The notes: generated by a model not told the origin, from the letters alone. Positions 41,662 to 50,804 are shown, counted from the first letter of the stretch. The stretch is DNA of 64,000 bases from Paenibacillus_S vulneris (GCF_039543185.1 NZ_BAABJG010000036.1:90581-154580), one strand, 5' to 3'. Made by a program: numbers and translations.

Positions 41662-42957
41662 TTAAAGTAGTCCTAAACGTTTGAAAATCGTATCGACATG
41701 CTTCAAATGCCAGCTAGGATTGAAGCAGTCCTCTATCTCCTCAAGGCTTAAAGTTTCACGAATCGACGCCGTATTCTCAATAATTTCGCGGAATGAGCGC
41801 TGCTCTTCCCAAGCCTGCATCGCTCTAGGCTGTACCGTGTCGTAAGCCTGCTCGCGGCTGAAGCCTTTGTCGATCAGCTTGGTCATGACGCGGCCGGAGA
41901 ACGGAACGCCGTAGGTGCTTTGCATGTTGCGCTTCATGTTCTCAGGGAACACGGTCAAGTTCTTCACGATGTTGCCGAAGCGGTTCAGCATATAATTCAG
42001 AAGAATGGTCGCATCCGGCAGTATGATCCGTTCCACCGAGGAGTGCGAGATATCGCGTTCATGCCACAGCGTCACATTCTCGTAAGCGGAGATCATATGA
42101 CCGCGGATGACGCGGGATAAGCCCGAGATGCTTTCGCAGCCGATAGGGTTGCGTTTGTGAGGCATCGCCGAGGAGCCTTTTTGCCCTTTGGCGAACGGCT
42201 CCTCCACTTCGCGGAATTCGCTCTTTTGCAGCGCGCGGATTTCCGTTGCGAACTTATCGAGCGAGGTGGCGATCAGCGCCAATGTAGCCATATATTCGGC
42301 ATGACGGTCGCGCTGCAGGGTTTGCGTTGAAATCGGAGCCGGGTTGGTGCCGAGCTTATCGCAAACATAGGCCTCGACGAACGGGTCGATGTTGGCGTAG
42401 GTGCCTACCGCTCCGGATATTTTGCCGTACTGCACGCCGTCGGCCGCAAAGCGGAAACGCTCCAGGTTCCGTTTCATCTCTTCATACCAGAGAGCCATCT
42501 TCAAGCCGAAGGTCGTAGGCTCCGCATGAACGCCGTGCGTGCGCCCCATCATCGGGGTGTCTTTATATTGAATCGCTTTTTGCTTCAAAATCTCAATAAA
42601 ATTCACGATATCCTGTTCCAAAATTTCATTCGCTTGACGCAGCAGATAGCCCAATGCCGTATCCACCACATCTGTGGAGGTCAGGCCGTAATGAACCCAT
42701 TTGCGCTCCGGTCCGACCTTCTCCGATACCGCACGGGTGAAGGCGATAACGTCATGGCGGGTTTCCTGCTCGATTTCATAGATGCGGTCGATATCGTAGG
42801 ACGCGTTCTTCCGAAGCTCCTTAACATCCTCCTTGGGGATAACCCCAAGCTCCGCCCAAGCTTCACAGGCTAACAGCTCCACCTCGAGCCATGCGTTGAA
42901 CTTGTTTTCCTCCGTCCAGATCCTGGCCATCTCGGGCCTTGAATAACGCTCGATCAA
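41662..42957 (-). CDS. purB: Adenylosuccinate lyase
   Basis: A 431-aa member of the fumarase/aspartase superfamily, acting in both IMP and AMP synthesis. IERYSRPEMARIWTEE is the usual N-terminus, and GSSAMPHKRNPIGCE is the signature loop with the catalytic Ser. The TTG at 42957 (GGAGG 9 bp upstream) gives exactly this N-terminus. Confidence 0.98.
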   Translation of the reverse strand: MIERYSRPEMARIWTEENKFNAWLEVELLACEAWAELGVIPKEDVKELRKNASYDIDRIYEIEQETRHDVIAFTRAVSEKVGPERKWVHYGLTSTDVVDTALGYLLRQANEILEQDIVNFIEILKQKAIQYKDTPMMGRTHGVHAEPTTFGLKMALWYEEMKRNLERFRFAADGVQYGKISGAVGTYANIDPFVEAYVCDKLGTNPAPISTQTLQRDRHAEYMATLALIATSLDKFATEIRALQKSEFREVEEPFAKGQKGSSAMPHKRNPIGCESISGLSRVIRGHMISAYENVTLWHERDISHSSVERIILPDATILLNYMLNRFGNIVKNLTVFPENMKRNMQSTYGVPFSGRVMTKLIDKGFSREQAYDTVQPRAMQAWEEQRSFREIIENTASIRETLSLEEIEDCFNPSWHLKHVDTIFKRLGLL

Positions 42958-42974
42958 CTTTCTCCGCCTCCGCT

Positions 42975-44171
42975 TCAATCTGCTATTGATTCGTTAGTTT
43001 TCCATATGTTTGAAGCCTCTATCCACTTCAGTGCCGCATCGGCCGACTCCGCCAGCACGTTCACATGTCCCATTTTGCGGTTATGCTTGGCTTCGTGCTT
43101 GCCGTACAAATGGACTTTGGCGGTAACTCCGGGCATTTGCTCCGACTCAGGCCGGACGATCCAATCCAGAAGCGGCTCCACATGCTGTCCGAGGATATTC
43201 CCCATGACAACCGGAGTCAAAAGCTCCGTCGATCCGAGCGGAAGATTGCAAATGGCCCGTACGTGCTGCTCGAATTGCGACGTAGCGCATGCTTCCATGG
43301 TGTAGTGTCCTGAATTATGAGGGCGAGGGGCCAATTCGTTCACGAACAGCTGCCCGTCCCTCGTCAGGAACATCTCAACGGCGATCAGACCGACGACGTC
43401 CATGGACTCGGCAATGCGAACAGCCAGCCGTTCCGCTTCCTGCTGAATGCTTTCGCTTGTTCTTGCTGGCACAATGGATAGGTGCAAAATATTGTTAACA
43501 TGAATATTTTCCGCCGCAGGGAAGGCTTGGACTTCTCCACGGGGACTTCTGGCTGCGATAACGGATATTTCCTTCTCAAAATGGATAAACTGTTCCAGCA
43601 CCAGCTCGGTCTTGGCTTTGCTGAGTGTGTCGTAGGCTTCCTCCACCTCGTCCAAGGAACGAATGACCCATTGGCCTTTGCCGTCGTATCCGCCGGTCGC
43701 TGTTTTGAGCACGCAAGGCGTACCGAAGCGTTCGACCGCTTCCCGCAGCTGCTCAGCGCTAGTGATCTCGGCATAAGGCGCTACCTGTACGCCGGCCGCT
43801 TCGATAGCGCGCTTCTCGCGCAAACGATGCTGCGTAGTATACAGCAGCCTGCTGCCTTGAGGCACATAGGACTCGGCCATTAGCAGCCGGGTCACGTCCG
43901 CATCGACATTTTCAAATTCATAAGTAATCACGTCGGATTGCTCTGCCAGAGCCTGGGCCGCCTCGGCATCATCGTAGGACGCTACGATCTGCCGGTCGGC
44001 TACCTGCCCGCAAGGAGCGTCAGGAGTCGGATCCAAGGTTACGAAGCGGTATCCCATCGCCCGTCCGGACAAGGCGAGCATCCGGCCTAATTGGCCTCCG
44101 CCCAGGACGCCGATGGTTCCGCCGGGACGAATAACCGGTGCATCGTTACGGCTGTCAGCGGCTTGACTCAT
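42975..44171 (-). CDS. purK: N5-carboxyaminoimidazole ribonucleotide synthase
   Basis: A 398-aa ATP-grasp enzyme that carboxylates AIR with ATP and bicarbonate. IGVLGGGQLGRMLA, LKTATGGYDGKGQWVI and NELAPRPHNSGHYT are family motifs. The start overlaps the purE stop by 4 bp. Confidence 0.98.
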   Translation of the reverse strand: MSQAADSRNDAPVIRPGGTIGVLGGGQLGRMLALSGRAMGYRFVTLDPTPDAPCGQVADRQIVASYDDAEAAQALAEQSDVITYEFENVDADVTRLLMAESYVPQGSRLLYTTQHRLREKRAIEAAGVQVAPYAEITSAEQLREAVERFGTPCVLKTATGGYDGKGQWVIRSLDEVEEAYDTLSKAKTELVLEQFIHFEKEISVIAARSPRGEVQAFPAAENIHVNNILHLSIVPARTSESIQQEAERLAVRIAESMDVVGLIAVEMFLTRDGQLFVNELAPRPHNSGHYTMEACATSQFEQHVRAICNLPLGSTELLTPVVMGNILGQHVEPLLDWIVRPESEQMPGVTAKVHLYGKHEAKHNRKMGHVNVLAESADAALKWIEASNIWKTNESIAD

Positions 44172-44653
44172 TCCAGCACGCTGCTTTCTATCACCGATTG
44201 GCGAATCCGCTCCCGGCGATCGCGTACTTTTTGCTGCAGCTCCGGATCAAAGGCTCCGATAATTTGCGCAGCCAGCAGGCCTGCATTCGTCGCGCCCGCA
44301 TGGCCGATCGCTACCGTCGCTACCGGAATGCCGCCGGGCATCTGTACGATGGATAACAGCGAATCCAAGCCGTTCAGCGTGGATGTTTTCACAGGAACGC
44401 CAATAACCGGCAGTTCCGTCTTTGATGCAACCATGCCGGGCAAATGAGCGGCCCCGCCCGCTCCTGCGATAATTACCTTCAATCCGCGTTCCGCAGCCGA
44501 AGCCGCATAGTCGAACATCAAGTCCGGGGTGCGATGAGCCGATACGACCTGCTTTTCGTAAGGAACCCCCAGCTCTTCCAGCATGTCGCATGCATGCTTC
44601 ATGGTTTCCCAATCCGACTTGCTTCCCATAATCACTCCAACAAGAGCAGACAT
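44168..44653 (-). CDS. purE: N5-CAIR mutase
   Basis: A 161-aa class I PurE, first gene of the operon. GVIMGSKSDWETMKHA and VVSAHRTPDLMFDYA include the conserved Ser, Asp and His, and GAGGAAHLPGMVAS follows. GGAGGTAGGAA precedes the ATG. It is preceded by a leader of about 280 nt with a guanine riboswitch. Confidence 0.98.
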   Translation of the reverse strand: MSALVGVIMGSKSDWETMKHACDMLEELGVPYEKQVVSAHRTPDLMFDYAASAAERGLKVIIAGAGGAAHLPGMVASKTELPVIGVPVKTSTLNGLDSLLSIVQMPGGIPVATVAIGHAGATNAGLLAAQIIGAFDPELQQKVRDRRERIRQSVIESSVLE

Positions 44654-44710
44654 TTCCTACCTCCGTGATATGCGCTTTTTTTGACGGTACAGATTATTAA
44701 AATCCCCTAT

Positions 44711-44762
44711 AAACACAAAACGTCCGGCAAACAGCATGCATATACAAGCTATCTGCAGGACG
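44711..44762 (-). terminator. Terminator of the guanine riboswitch leader
   Basis: On the minus strand CGTCC..GCAGATAGC pairs with GCTGTTTGC..GGACG and is followed by TTTTGTGTTT. TACTCGTCG just upstream can pair with the 3' side of aptamer stem P1 (ACGAGT), giving an antiterminator. Confidence 0.8.
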
Positions 44763-44828
44763 ACGAGTATTCCCCAAGCGCAAGCTAAGGCCTAGCGCCT
44801 TCGCGCTGACCTTCATGAATTACGCTAA

Positions 44829-44895
44829 CTCGTAGTCCAAAAATTTATGGTTTTTGGGTAGATACTTCCGGGCCATATCCCCGGCATTATACGAG
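44829..44895 (-). promoter_or_regulatory. Purine (guanine-type) riboswitch aptamer
   Basis: On the minus strand P1 CTCGTA/TACGAG encloses TATAATGCCGGGGATATGG, GTATCTACC and GGACTACG, the conserved core of purine riboswitches. The discriminator base in GACTACG is C, which indicates guanine/hypoxanthine rather than adenine. It controls the whole pur operon by termination. Confidence 0.95.
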
Positions 44896-44940
44896 AAACT
44901 TTGACATTTTCAGCTATGAATCTTGTCTGATGACATCTTT

Positions 44941-44970
44941 AGTTTACCAGTGATAAAAGCCCTGTGTCAA
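44941..44970 (-). promoter_or_regulatory. Sigma-A promoter of the pur operon
   Basis: On the minus strand TTGACA (44970-44965) and TAAACT (44946-44941) are 18 bp apart, directly downstream of the PurBoxes and upstream of the riboswitch. Confidence 0.75.
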
Positions 44971-44978
44971 CAAAAAAA

Positions 44979-45020
44979 GGCGAACATTATGTGAAAAAGG
45001 ACAACATAAAGTTCGCATTT
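44979..45020. promoter_or_regulatory. Pair of inverted PurBoxes (PurR operator)
   Basis: GGCGAACATTATG (44979-44991) and its inverted partner CATAAAGTTCGCATTT (45005-45020) match the Bacillus PurBox (AWWWCCGAACWWT) in inverted orientation at the usual spacing, just upstream of the -35 box. PurR itself is outside the window. Confidence 0.8.
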
Positions 45021-45049
45021 CAATTCCCAATTCCGAACATTCATGACGG

Positions 45050-45721
45050 TTAGCTCGCCGAATGCTTCATTTTATTCAGTAAATCGTAACTTTCCCGAAT
45101 TTCCTCCGCGCTTAAGCCGCCCTTCTCGATCGCTTCCGGGGGCAAGCTAAGCCACCGCTCCATCATGGCCATGCCCCGTTCCATCGCGGCGGCGTTTCCC
45201 GGATCGTCCTCCAGCAGGAAAAACAACATGTCCTCCGCCTTGGATAAAAGCCCGGCATCATCGTAATATTCCGTCAGTACCTCCCTCATGAATGCAGTCA
45301 TCCGAACATGCTGCACCTTCGGCAGGACAGCGGCGATCCGTTCGTCCACATCGCTTAGCCCCTGCTCCGCTTCCTTCATCCGGCGAATATGGAGCAGAAG
45401 CTCCAGAGATTTCAGAAGGCAGCCTGTCCCTTCCCTCTCCTCCCCCGCCTCGTTCAGTACATCGCCCTCTGCGACGAGCATATCGCTTAAGAGAAGCCCT
45501 TTGCCCACGTCGAAATATCCGTTTGTCGACAGCAGTCCAATGATGTCCTTGACGGACAGCGCCCGAACCATTTTGGAGTTTAAGCCAAGCAGCTGCTTCA
45601 TCGCTTGCGTCAACAGCTCCATGGCCTCCGCGAACCGGCGGTTTTGTCTTTGAAACAGGACTTGTCCCATGGATACGCTAAATTGCTCGATCATTCGCAT
45701 CAAGTAATCTCTGCGGTACAA
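45050..45721 (-). CDS. Conserved hypothetical protein (DUF6483-like, TPR-like helices)
   Basis: A 223-aa protein starting at TTG 45721 behind GGGAGGG, which gives the family-typical N-terminus LYRRDYLMRMIEQF. It is helical throughout, with TPR-like repeats such as LLLSDMLVAEGDVLNEAG and LLSKAEDMLFFLLEDDPGNAAAMERG. It is soluble with no signal peptide. The function is unknown to me. It is divergently placed from the pur promoter region by its 3' end only. Confidence 0.7.
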   Translation of the reverse strand: MYRRDYLMRMIEQFSVSMGQVLFQRQNRRFAEAMELLTQAMKQLLGLNSKMVRALSVKDIIGLLSTNGYFDVGKGLLLSDMLVAEGDVLNEAGEEREGTGCLLKSLELLLHIRRMKEAEQGLSDVDERIAAVLPKVQHVRMTAFMREVLTEYYDDAGLLSKAEDMLFFLLEDDPGNAAAMERGMAMMERWLSLPPEAIEKGGLSAEEIRESYDLLNKMKHSAS

Positions 45722-45888
45722 TGCGGATCCCTCCCATGCCTTATCTTTTGTACAGATGTACTTCTTATTGTACTGTATGGTGATGGAAATTGGAAAAAAT
45801 GAAGCTGCGTAGGGGAAAAGAAAAAACCTGGCCTTGGGCCAGGATGGTTTACATACAAGTAATCGTAGGCAGACATTTGTGCAAAGGG
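45722..45888. other. Intergenic stretch upstream of the DUF6483-like gene
   Basis: The stretch holds a small GC hairpin (CCTGGCCTTGGGCCAGG at about 45829-45845) that could end the transcript of the Gfo/Idh gene. No gene is credible here. Confidence 0.4.
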
Positions 45889-46013
45889 AGGGAATTGGTT
45901 GCAGGATTCCGACCGCTGTTGAAGTCGTGTTCCTTTCATTATATGCTTGCAGCGGTTGGAACACGAGCTTCAAAGGCGGACGCTATCGCTTCTCCACCCG
46001 CAACCATTCCCTC
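45889..46013 (-). repeat. Rod-like hairpin repeat element, copy 3 (diverged)
   Basis: Outer arms GAGGGAATTGGTTGC and GCAACCATTCCCTC close the element, and the inner stem GTTGAAG.CGTGTTCC pairs with GGAACACG.GCTTCAA. Read on the minus strand, the core GGAGAAGCGATAGCGTCCG then CCTTTGAA agrees at nearly every base with copy 2 (51109-51318), while outer stems differ in sequence but keep pairing. Confidence 0.65.
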
Positions 46014-46189
46014 TTTTGTTCTACGCTGCTGCTTACTTCGACTTCTTTTTACTGCAACTTCTCCACTGCAGCTTTTTCAGTTCATCTTCTTTTCTTCAAC
46101 TCTATTTCAGTCTTCAACCGATTTTTATTCTGCAAAATCATCCTGCAGTGTCACATTTTTTTCTATACCATCGTTCCCGCGGCTGTCCA
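46014..46189. other. Pyrimidine-rich low-complexity stretch
   Basis: About 170 bp behind the Gfo/Idh gene, strongly C/T-biased on the plus strand, with recurring CTGCA and CTTC words. It looks like degenerate short repeats. No gene, promoter or terminator is clear. Confidence 0.4.
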
Positions 46190-47395
46190 TCATCCTACAT
46201 AAGCACGATAGTTGCCTAATTCCGTCCGGTTCCCCTTCGCGGCCCATTCGTATCCAAGCTCGGAAGGAAGAGACCACCGGTGATAGCTATCAAGCAAAGC
46301 TTCCTTCAGTCCCTCCACCCATGTATACCCGATCTCTTCATCGCGCCGGATACTTTCAACGGGAAACGAGTGGATATCCGGCATGGAGCTCAGCATTCCG
46401 TTGGTGCACAGGACTTCGGCGTAGGCGGCCTCCAAGCCGCAGGGAATGCCTGCCTCACCTGAAGCGGCTGCCTGGATGCAGGTTCTCAGCTTACTCGCTT
46501 TGCGGGCTTCATAGACTTTAACCGTTCCGTCCTGGAACGCGGCTTCGATGCGGTTGCCGTTCTGACCGGAAGTATAGGTAATGACGGCTTTTTCGAATTC
46601 ATAGCAAAAAGAAGGTCCGAAGTTTTGGCTGACCGCATGCGTAGCGTAGAACAGCACCTCAACTCCGCCTTCTCCCTGAACTCTTACGGCGCACGTATCG
46701 AAATTCTCGATGGGGTTCGCACGGTACAGCTCGGCCTCCACACTTTGCAGACGCAGGCTTTCATCCGTTTTGGAACCCAAAATGTAAAACATATTATGCA
46801 AATAATGAGACGTTGCGTTATGAGCTACACTGTCCAAGATCCATTCGCCTTGGTCGCTCTTTTGCCGTCCTTTCCATCCGCTTGAAAAATAACTGTCCGT
46901 TCTTCTCCAGAGCACGACGGTTTTGAGACGGACCGGCTTGCCGAACAGCCCTGACATGACATCCTGCTTCAGCTGCTGAATTTGAGGGGTAAAGGACCAG
47001 TCGAAGCCAATGGCAACGAACTTGCCTGAACGGTCGCGTGCCTCCATCATCTGGCGCACCTCCTGTACCGTAGCGGCAATCGGTTTTTCGCATAAGACGC
47101 TGCTGCCGTTCGCCAGAGCAAGGCAGGTTTGCTTGCAGTGAAATTGGATGGGGGTACTGATGACGGCCAGATCCGCTCTGTGATGGGCATAGAACTCCTC
47201 CATCGTTGTATAAAAGGGAACGTTCAACTCCTGAAGTGCCTGATAATGGTTGCTTTTTTCCGGATAAACGTCGACTACACCGGCAATCACCGGACGTATG
47301 TCGCTGTCATCATAAGCACGCAGCAGCTCATTGACATGGGTATTACCGTAGCCGCCAATGCCTACTAATAGGATGGATACTTGTTTTGCACTCAT
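46190..47395 (-). CDS. Gfo/Idh/MocA-family oxidoreductase
   Basis: A 401-aa NAD(P)-dependent dehydrogenase-like protein with the Rossmann start VSILLVGIGGYGNTHV and the conserved CEKPIAATVQEV, where Lys is catalytic in the family. The substrate is probably a sugar or sugar derivative. It is divergent from the nag operon regulator, which suggests amino-sugar or wall-sugar metabolism. The exact reaction is not predictable. Confidence 0.88.
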   Translation of the reverse strand: MSAKQVSILLVGIGGYGNTHVNELLRAYDDSDIRPVIAGVVDVYPEKSNHYQALQELNVPFYTTMEEFYAHHRADLAVISTPIQFHCKQTCLALANGSSVLCEKPIAATVQEVRQMMEARDRSGKFVAIGFDWSFTPQIQQLKQDVMSGLFGKPVRLKTVVLWRRTDSYFSSGWKGRQKSDQGEWILDSVAHNATSHYLHNMFYILGSKTDESLRLQSVEAELYRANPIENFDTCAVRVQGEGGVEVLFYATHAVSQNFGPSFCYEFEKAVITYTSGQNGNRIEAAFQDGTVKVYEARKASKLRTCIQAAASGEAGIPCGLEAAYAEVLCTNGMLSSMPDIHSFPVESIRRDEEIGYTWVEGLKEALLDSYHRWSLPSELGYEWAAKGNRTELGNYRAYVG

Positions 47396-47560
47396 TTCCT
47401 CACCTCAGTTTCGGTTTTGATGTACATGTCAACCTGTCTCGTCAGGTTAGGCAAGCTTCATTCTACACCCGCCGTCAGGGAACGTCTTATAAAGTATGGA
47501 ATTGGATTCTCAATTTTGGAACCGCTATCTTTTCAATTTCTTAAACCGGGTCGGAGGTTA

Positions 47561-47640
47561 TTGCTATTGGTTTGGAAATTCGTTATAGTTAGGATGTAAA
47601 AGTTTTTCTTCTATTTTTAATATATATGAAAATAATTTTC
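47561..47640 (+). promoter_or_regulatory. Promoter and candidate RpiR operator of the nag operon
   Basis: TTGCTA (47561-47566) and TATAGT (47584-47589) are 17 bp apart. A perfect 13-bp palindrome GAAAATAATTTTC lies at 47628-47640, between the predicted transcription start and the RpiR gene start, a good position for autoregulation by roadblock. A closely similar word flanks the murR promoter. Confidence 0.55.
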
Positions 47641-47656
47641 TTTTAAAGAGGTAAGT

Positions 47657-48499
47657 ATGGCCGGAATATTAAGCGCTATTCAAGAGCAAATGGAATCGAT
47701 GAACCCGAAGGAGAAGGAGATTGCCGCCTATGTCCTGGCCCACCCGCAAAATATCGTCCAAATGGGCATCACTGAGCTCTCACAGCAATCCGGAGGAAGC
47801 ACGGCTACCATCTCCCGCTTCTGCAAGATGTTTCACTTTTCCGGCTACACGGAATTTAAAGTCAAGCTTGCGGCCGAGCTGGCTCAGCTGCCCTCGGTTC
47901 AATCTTATCAAGACATTATTGCGGGCAATCCGCTTTCAAGCATCGTTGCCGCCATGGAGGCCAATCACGTAAGCTCAATCACCGACACCACGCGCATGCT
48001 GGACCTGAAGCAGCTGCAGAAGGCGATCGACGCGCTCCAATCGGCACGACAGATCGATCTGTACGGCGTTGCTACGTCAGGGCTCGTTGCGCAGGACTTT
48101 TATCAAAAGCTGGTGCGTATCGGCAAACGGGCTTTCGCCTTCTCCGACCCGCATATGCAGATTACTTCCGCATCCAATCTGACGAGCGAGGATGTCGCTA
48201 TAGGAATTTCCTATTCCGGGGAAACGGGGGAGACGATCGCAGCGCTGAAATGCGCGGCCGAGAACGGAGCGACTACCATTTCGTTGACCAAGTTCGGCAC
48301 GAATACGTTGACGTCCCTTGCCTCGATCTCTTTATTCACCTCCACCCTGGAGGAAGGAATGCGCCGCGGCGACATGGCATCGCGCATTGCCCAGCTGCAT
48401 GTCATCGATATTTTATTCGTCGGACTTATCAGCGACCGGTTCGATGAACTGGTTCCCCGCCTTGAAACATCTTTTCACATGGTTAAAAAATACCGCTAA
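47657..48499 (+). CDS. RpiR/MurR-family transcriptional regulator of the nag operon
   Basis: A 280-aa regulator. Residues 1-75 form the RpiR HTH (KEKEIAAYVLAHPQNI..LSQQSGGSTATISRFCKMF), and a SIS domain at about 125-260 (YGVATSGLVAQDF, GISYSGETGETIAAL) binds a phosphosugar. It is first in an operon with nagB and nagA, so GlcNAc-6-P or GlcN-6-P is the likely effector. It is paralogous to the MurR-like gene at 57542-58402. Confidence 0.92.
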   Translation: MAGILSAIQEQMESMNPKEKEIAAYVLAHPQNIVQMGITELSQQSGGSTATISRFCKMFHFSGYTEFKVKLAAELAQLPSVQSYQDIIAGNPLSSIVAAMEANHVSSITDTTRMLDLKQLQKAIDALQSARQIDLYGVATSGLVAQDFYQKLVRIGKRAFAFSDPHMQITSASNLTSEDVAIGISYSGETGETIAALKCAAENGATTISLTKFGTNTLTSLASISLFTSTLEEGMRRGDMASRIAQLHVIDILFVGLISDRFDELVPRLETSFHMVKKYR

Positions 48500-48519
48500 T
48501 CACAAGGAGCAGATAACTC

Positions 48520-49248
48520 GTGAATCTACTGACCTTTGACTCTCATGAAAAGCTGCATGAATCCGGGGCGAGCATTATTACCGGACTCGTGCAAACAAAC
48601 CCTCGCGCCGTCCTCGGCCTGGCCACGGGAGGAACGCCTATCGGCATTTATGAAGAAATCGTCAAGAGCTACCAGCGCGGTCTGGTAAGCTTCCGTGACG
48701 TGACTTCCTTCAACCTTGATGAATATGTGGGACTTCCGGAGGATCATGCCGAAAGCTATCGGAATTATATGAATACGCATCTGTTTAACCATATCGATTT
48801 GCCTCGCAGCCAGGCGCATATCCCTGACGGCAATGCCGCAGATCCGGCTGCCGAGTGCAAGCGGTACGATAAGCTATTGGAGCAGGCCAAACAAATTGAT
48901 CTGCAGCTGCTCGGTCTCGGACATAACGGGCATATCGGCTTCAATGAGCCGGACCATGCCTTGATCAGCGGGACTCATGTTGTGGAGCTGCGTGAAGAAA
49001 CCCGTAAGGCGAACGCAAGATTTTTTGATTCCATGGATCAGGTCCCTACTCATGCTTTGACCATGGGAGTAGGAACGATTCTTAAAGCCAAAATGATTTT
49101 GCTGGTTGTGAAGGGCGCGGACAAGGCCGAGATCGTCCATCGTGCCCTGACGGGACCTATTACTACGGATTGCCCTGCATCGCTGCTGCAAACGCATCCT
49201 CACTTAGTCGTACTGGTAGATTCGGAAGCTGGGAGGCTGTTCAAATGA
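48520..49248 (+). CDS. nagB: Glucosamine-6-phosphate deaminase
   Basis: A 242-aa NagB that converts GlcN-6-P to fructose-6-P and ammonia. VLGLATGGTPIG, FNLDEYVGLP (catalytic Asp) and LGLGHNGHIGFNEP are the family motifs. The GTG start follows CAAGGAG. It opposes GlmS, whose gene starts the window. Confidence 0.97.
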   Translation: MNLLTFDSHEKLHESGASIITGLVQTNPRAVLGLATGGTPIGIYEEIVKSYQRGLVSFRDVTSFNLDEYVGLPEDHAESYRNYMNTHLFNHIDLPRSQAHIPDGNAADPAAECKRYDKLLEQAKQIDLQLLGLGHNGHIGFNEPDHALISGTHVVELREETRKANARFFDSMDQVPTHALTMGVGTILKAKMILLVVKGADKAEIVHRALTGPITTDCPASLLQTHPHLVVLVDSEAGRLFK

Positions 49249-50429
49249 GCCAAGGCAAAAGTACCTATCTCTATAATGTAAGAATCGTCACGCCTGATAC
49301 CACCGTGAAGAACGGATGGATTCTGCTATCCGATGGACGCATCGCCGCTATCGGCAAAGAAACCGGGAGCGTCGAGCACGCCCGGACGTTAGCCCGGGAT
49401 TGCGAAGTGATTGACGGCCAAGGCGGCTATATATTGCCGGGCTTCATCGATGTCCACGTTCATGGAGGCTACGGACATGACTTCATGGATGCGGATGCCG
49501 AAGGACTCGATGCGATCACCCGCTTCCATGCTCAGAATGGTACGATCATCATGCTGGCAACCACCGTTACCGCCTCCAAGGAGGATATCGATCAAGTACT
49601 CACGCGGGTTCAAAGCTACCGCGAGGCAGGAATGCCTTACGCCCAGCTGCACGGCGTTCATCTGGAAGGACCCTACATCAGCGCCAAATGGCCCGGCGCG
49701 CAAAATCCGCAGTTCATCGTCCCTCCACAGCCTGCATGGCTGGAGGATTGGACGCAGCGCTTCCCTGGTCTGATCAAGATGCAGACACTGGCGCCGGAGT
49801 CCGAAGGCGCCCTGGAATACATCGAGGCTTTGGCCCAGCAAGGCATCGTGGCCGCATTGGGTCATACGGATGCTTCGTATGATCAAGTGATGCTTGCCGC
49901 CGAGCATGGCTTGAGCCATGCCGTGCATACCTTCAATGCTATGACCCGCCTGCATCATCGCGAGCCAGGAACCGTCGGAGCGGTGCTCACCAATCCGGCG
50001 ATCATGGCGGAAGTTATCGCCGACGGCCATCATGTCCATCCTGCCTGCATTCGCCTGCTGGCGCAAATGAAGGGCCCGGACAATCTGCTGCTCATTACCG
50101 ACGCCATGTCCGCTGCGGGTCTCGGGAACGGCGAGTACAAGCTCGGCGGTCTCGACGTCATCGTACATGGCGGCGTTGCGCGGCTTAAGGAAGGCGACAG
50201 CCTGGCAGGCAGCACGCTGACCATGATTGAAGCATTCCGTTATGCCGTCCGCGAGGCCGGCATCAGTATCGAGCATGCAAGCCGTATGGCAAGCGGCACC
50301 CCGGCCCGCAGACTCGGCATCGAATCCGAGACCGGAGCGATTGAGGCTGGCAAGCAAGCGGACGTGCTGCTGCTTAACAAGGAGCTCGAGCTGGAACGCG
50401 TCTGGATTCAAGGACGCGTAATTCGCTAA
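49245..50429 (+). CDS. nagA: N-acetylglucosamine-6-phosphate deacetylase
   Basis: A 394-aa metal-dependent amidohydrolase that deacetylates GlcNAc-6-P. HVHGGYGHDFMD, HLEGPYIS, ALGHTDA and LITDAMSAAGL are the metal and catalytic motifs. The ATG at 49245 overlaps the nagB stop (ATGA); a longer upstream frame is not needed. Confidence 0.97.
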   Translation: MSQGKSTYLYNVRIVTPDTTVKNGWILLSDGRIAAIGKETGSVEHARTLARDCEVIDGQGGYILPGFIDVHVHGGYGHDFMDADAEGLDAITRFHAQNGTIIMLATTVTASKEDIDQVLTRVQSYREAGMPYAQLHGVHLEGPYISAKWPGAQNPQFIVPPQPAWLEDWTQRFPGLIKMQTLAPESEGALEYIEALAQQGIVAALGHTDASYDQVMLAAEHGLSHAVHTFNAMTRLHHREPGTVGAVLTNPAIMAEVIADGHHVHPACIRLLAQMKGPDNLLLITDAMSAAGLGNGEYKLGGLDVIVHGGVARLKEGDSLAGSTLTMIEAFRYAVREAGISIEHASRMASGTPARRLGIESETGAIEAGKQADVLLLNKELELERVWIQGRVIR

Positions 50430-50458
50430 AAAATTTGTACTCATCATTCTTAAATACT

Positions 50459-50500
50459 CAAACGCCAGGGAGCATCCGTATCAGCTCCATGGCGTTTTAT
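50459..50500 (+). terminator. Terminator of the nag operon
   Basis: Arms AAACGCCAGGGAGC and GCTCCATGGCGTTT form a strong hairpin followed by TTATTTAT, 30 bp after nagA. Confidence 0.88.
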
Positions 50501-50630
50501 TTATACGCTGGCATCCCCTATGAATAAAGTCAATCCTGCAGGGAAGGTTATAGTTGAAATTTAAGGATGATTTCAGATGCTACAAGACGTTTTATGCTTC
50601 AAAGGAGAACATAGAAGAGGAGGGATACAA

Positions 50631-50804
50631 ATGACCGACGCGAAACCGAAGGGTCTTGTGGAGTTTCACCAGCCGCCTGCGAAGCTCGTGGCCGATAGAG
50701 CCGGAGATGAAGCGATGCGGGAGCATCTAGATGAAATGATCCAAAACGACGGCTATCCCGGTAGCTGCACGGTGGTAGATACCTCAGCGGAAGATAAGAG
50801 CTGA
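50631..50804 (+). CDS. 57-aa hypothetical protein
   Basis: A short soluble acidic protein (starts MTDAKPKGLVEFHQPPAKLV, contains DEMIQNDGYPGSCTVVDTS). GAGGAGGGATACAA gives a very good ribosome site, and a terminator follows the gene. No family is recognised. Confidence 0.6.
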   Translation: MTDAKPKGLVEFHQPPAKLVADRAGDEAMREHLDEMIQNDGYPGSCTVVDTSAEDKS

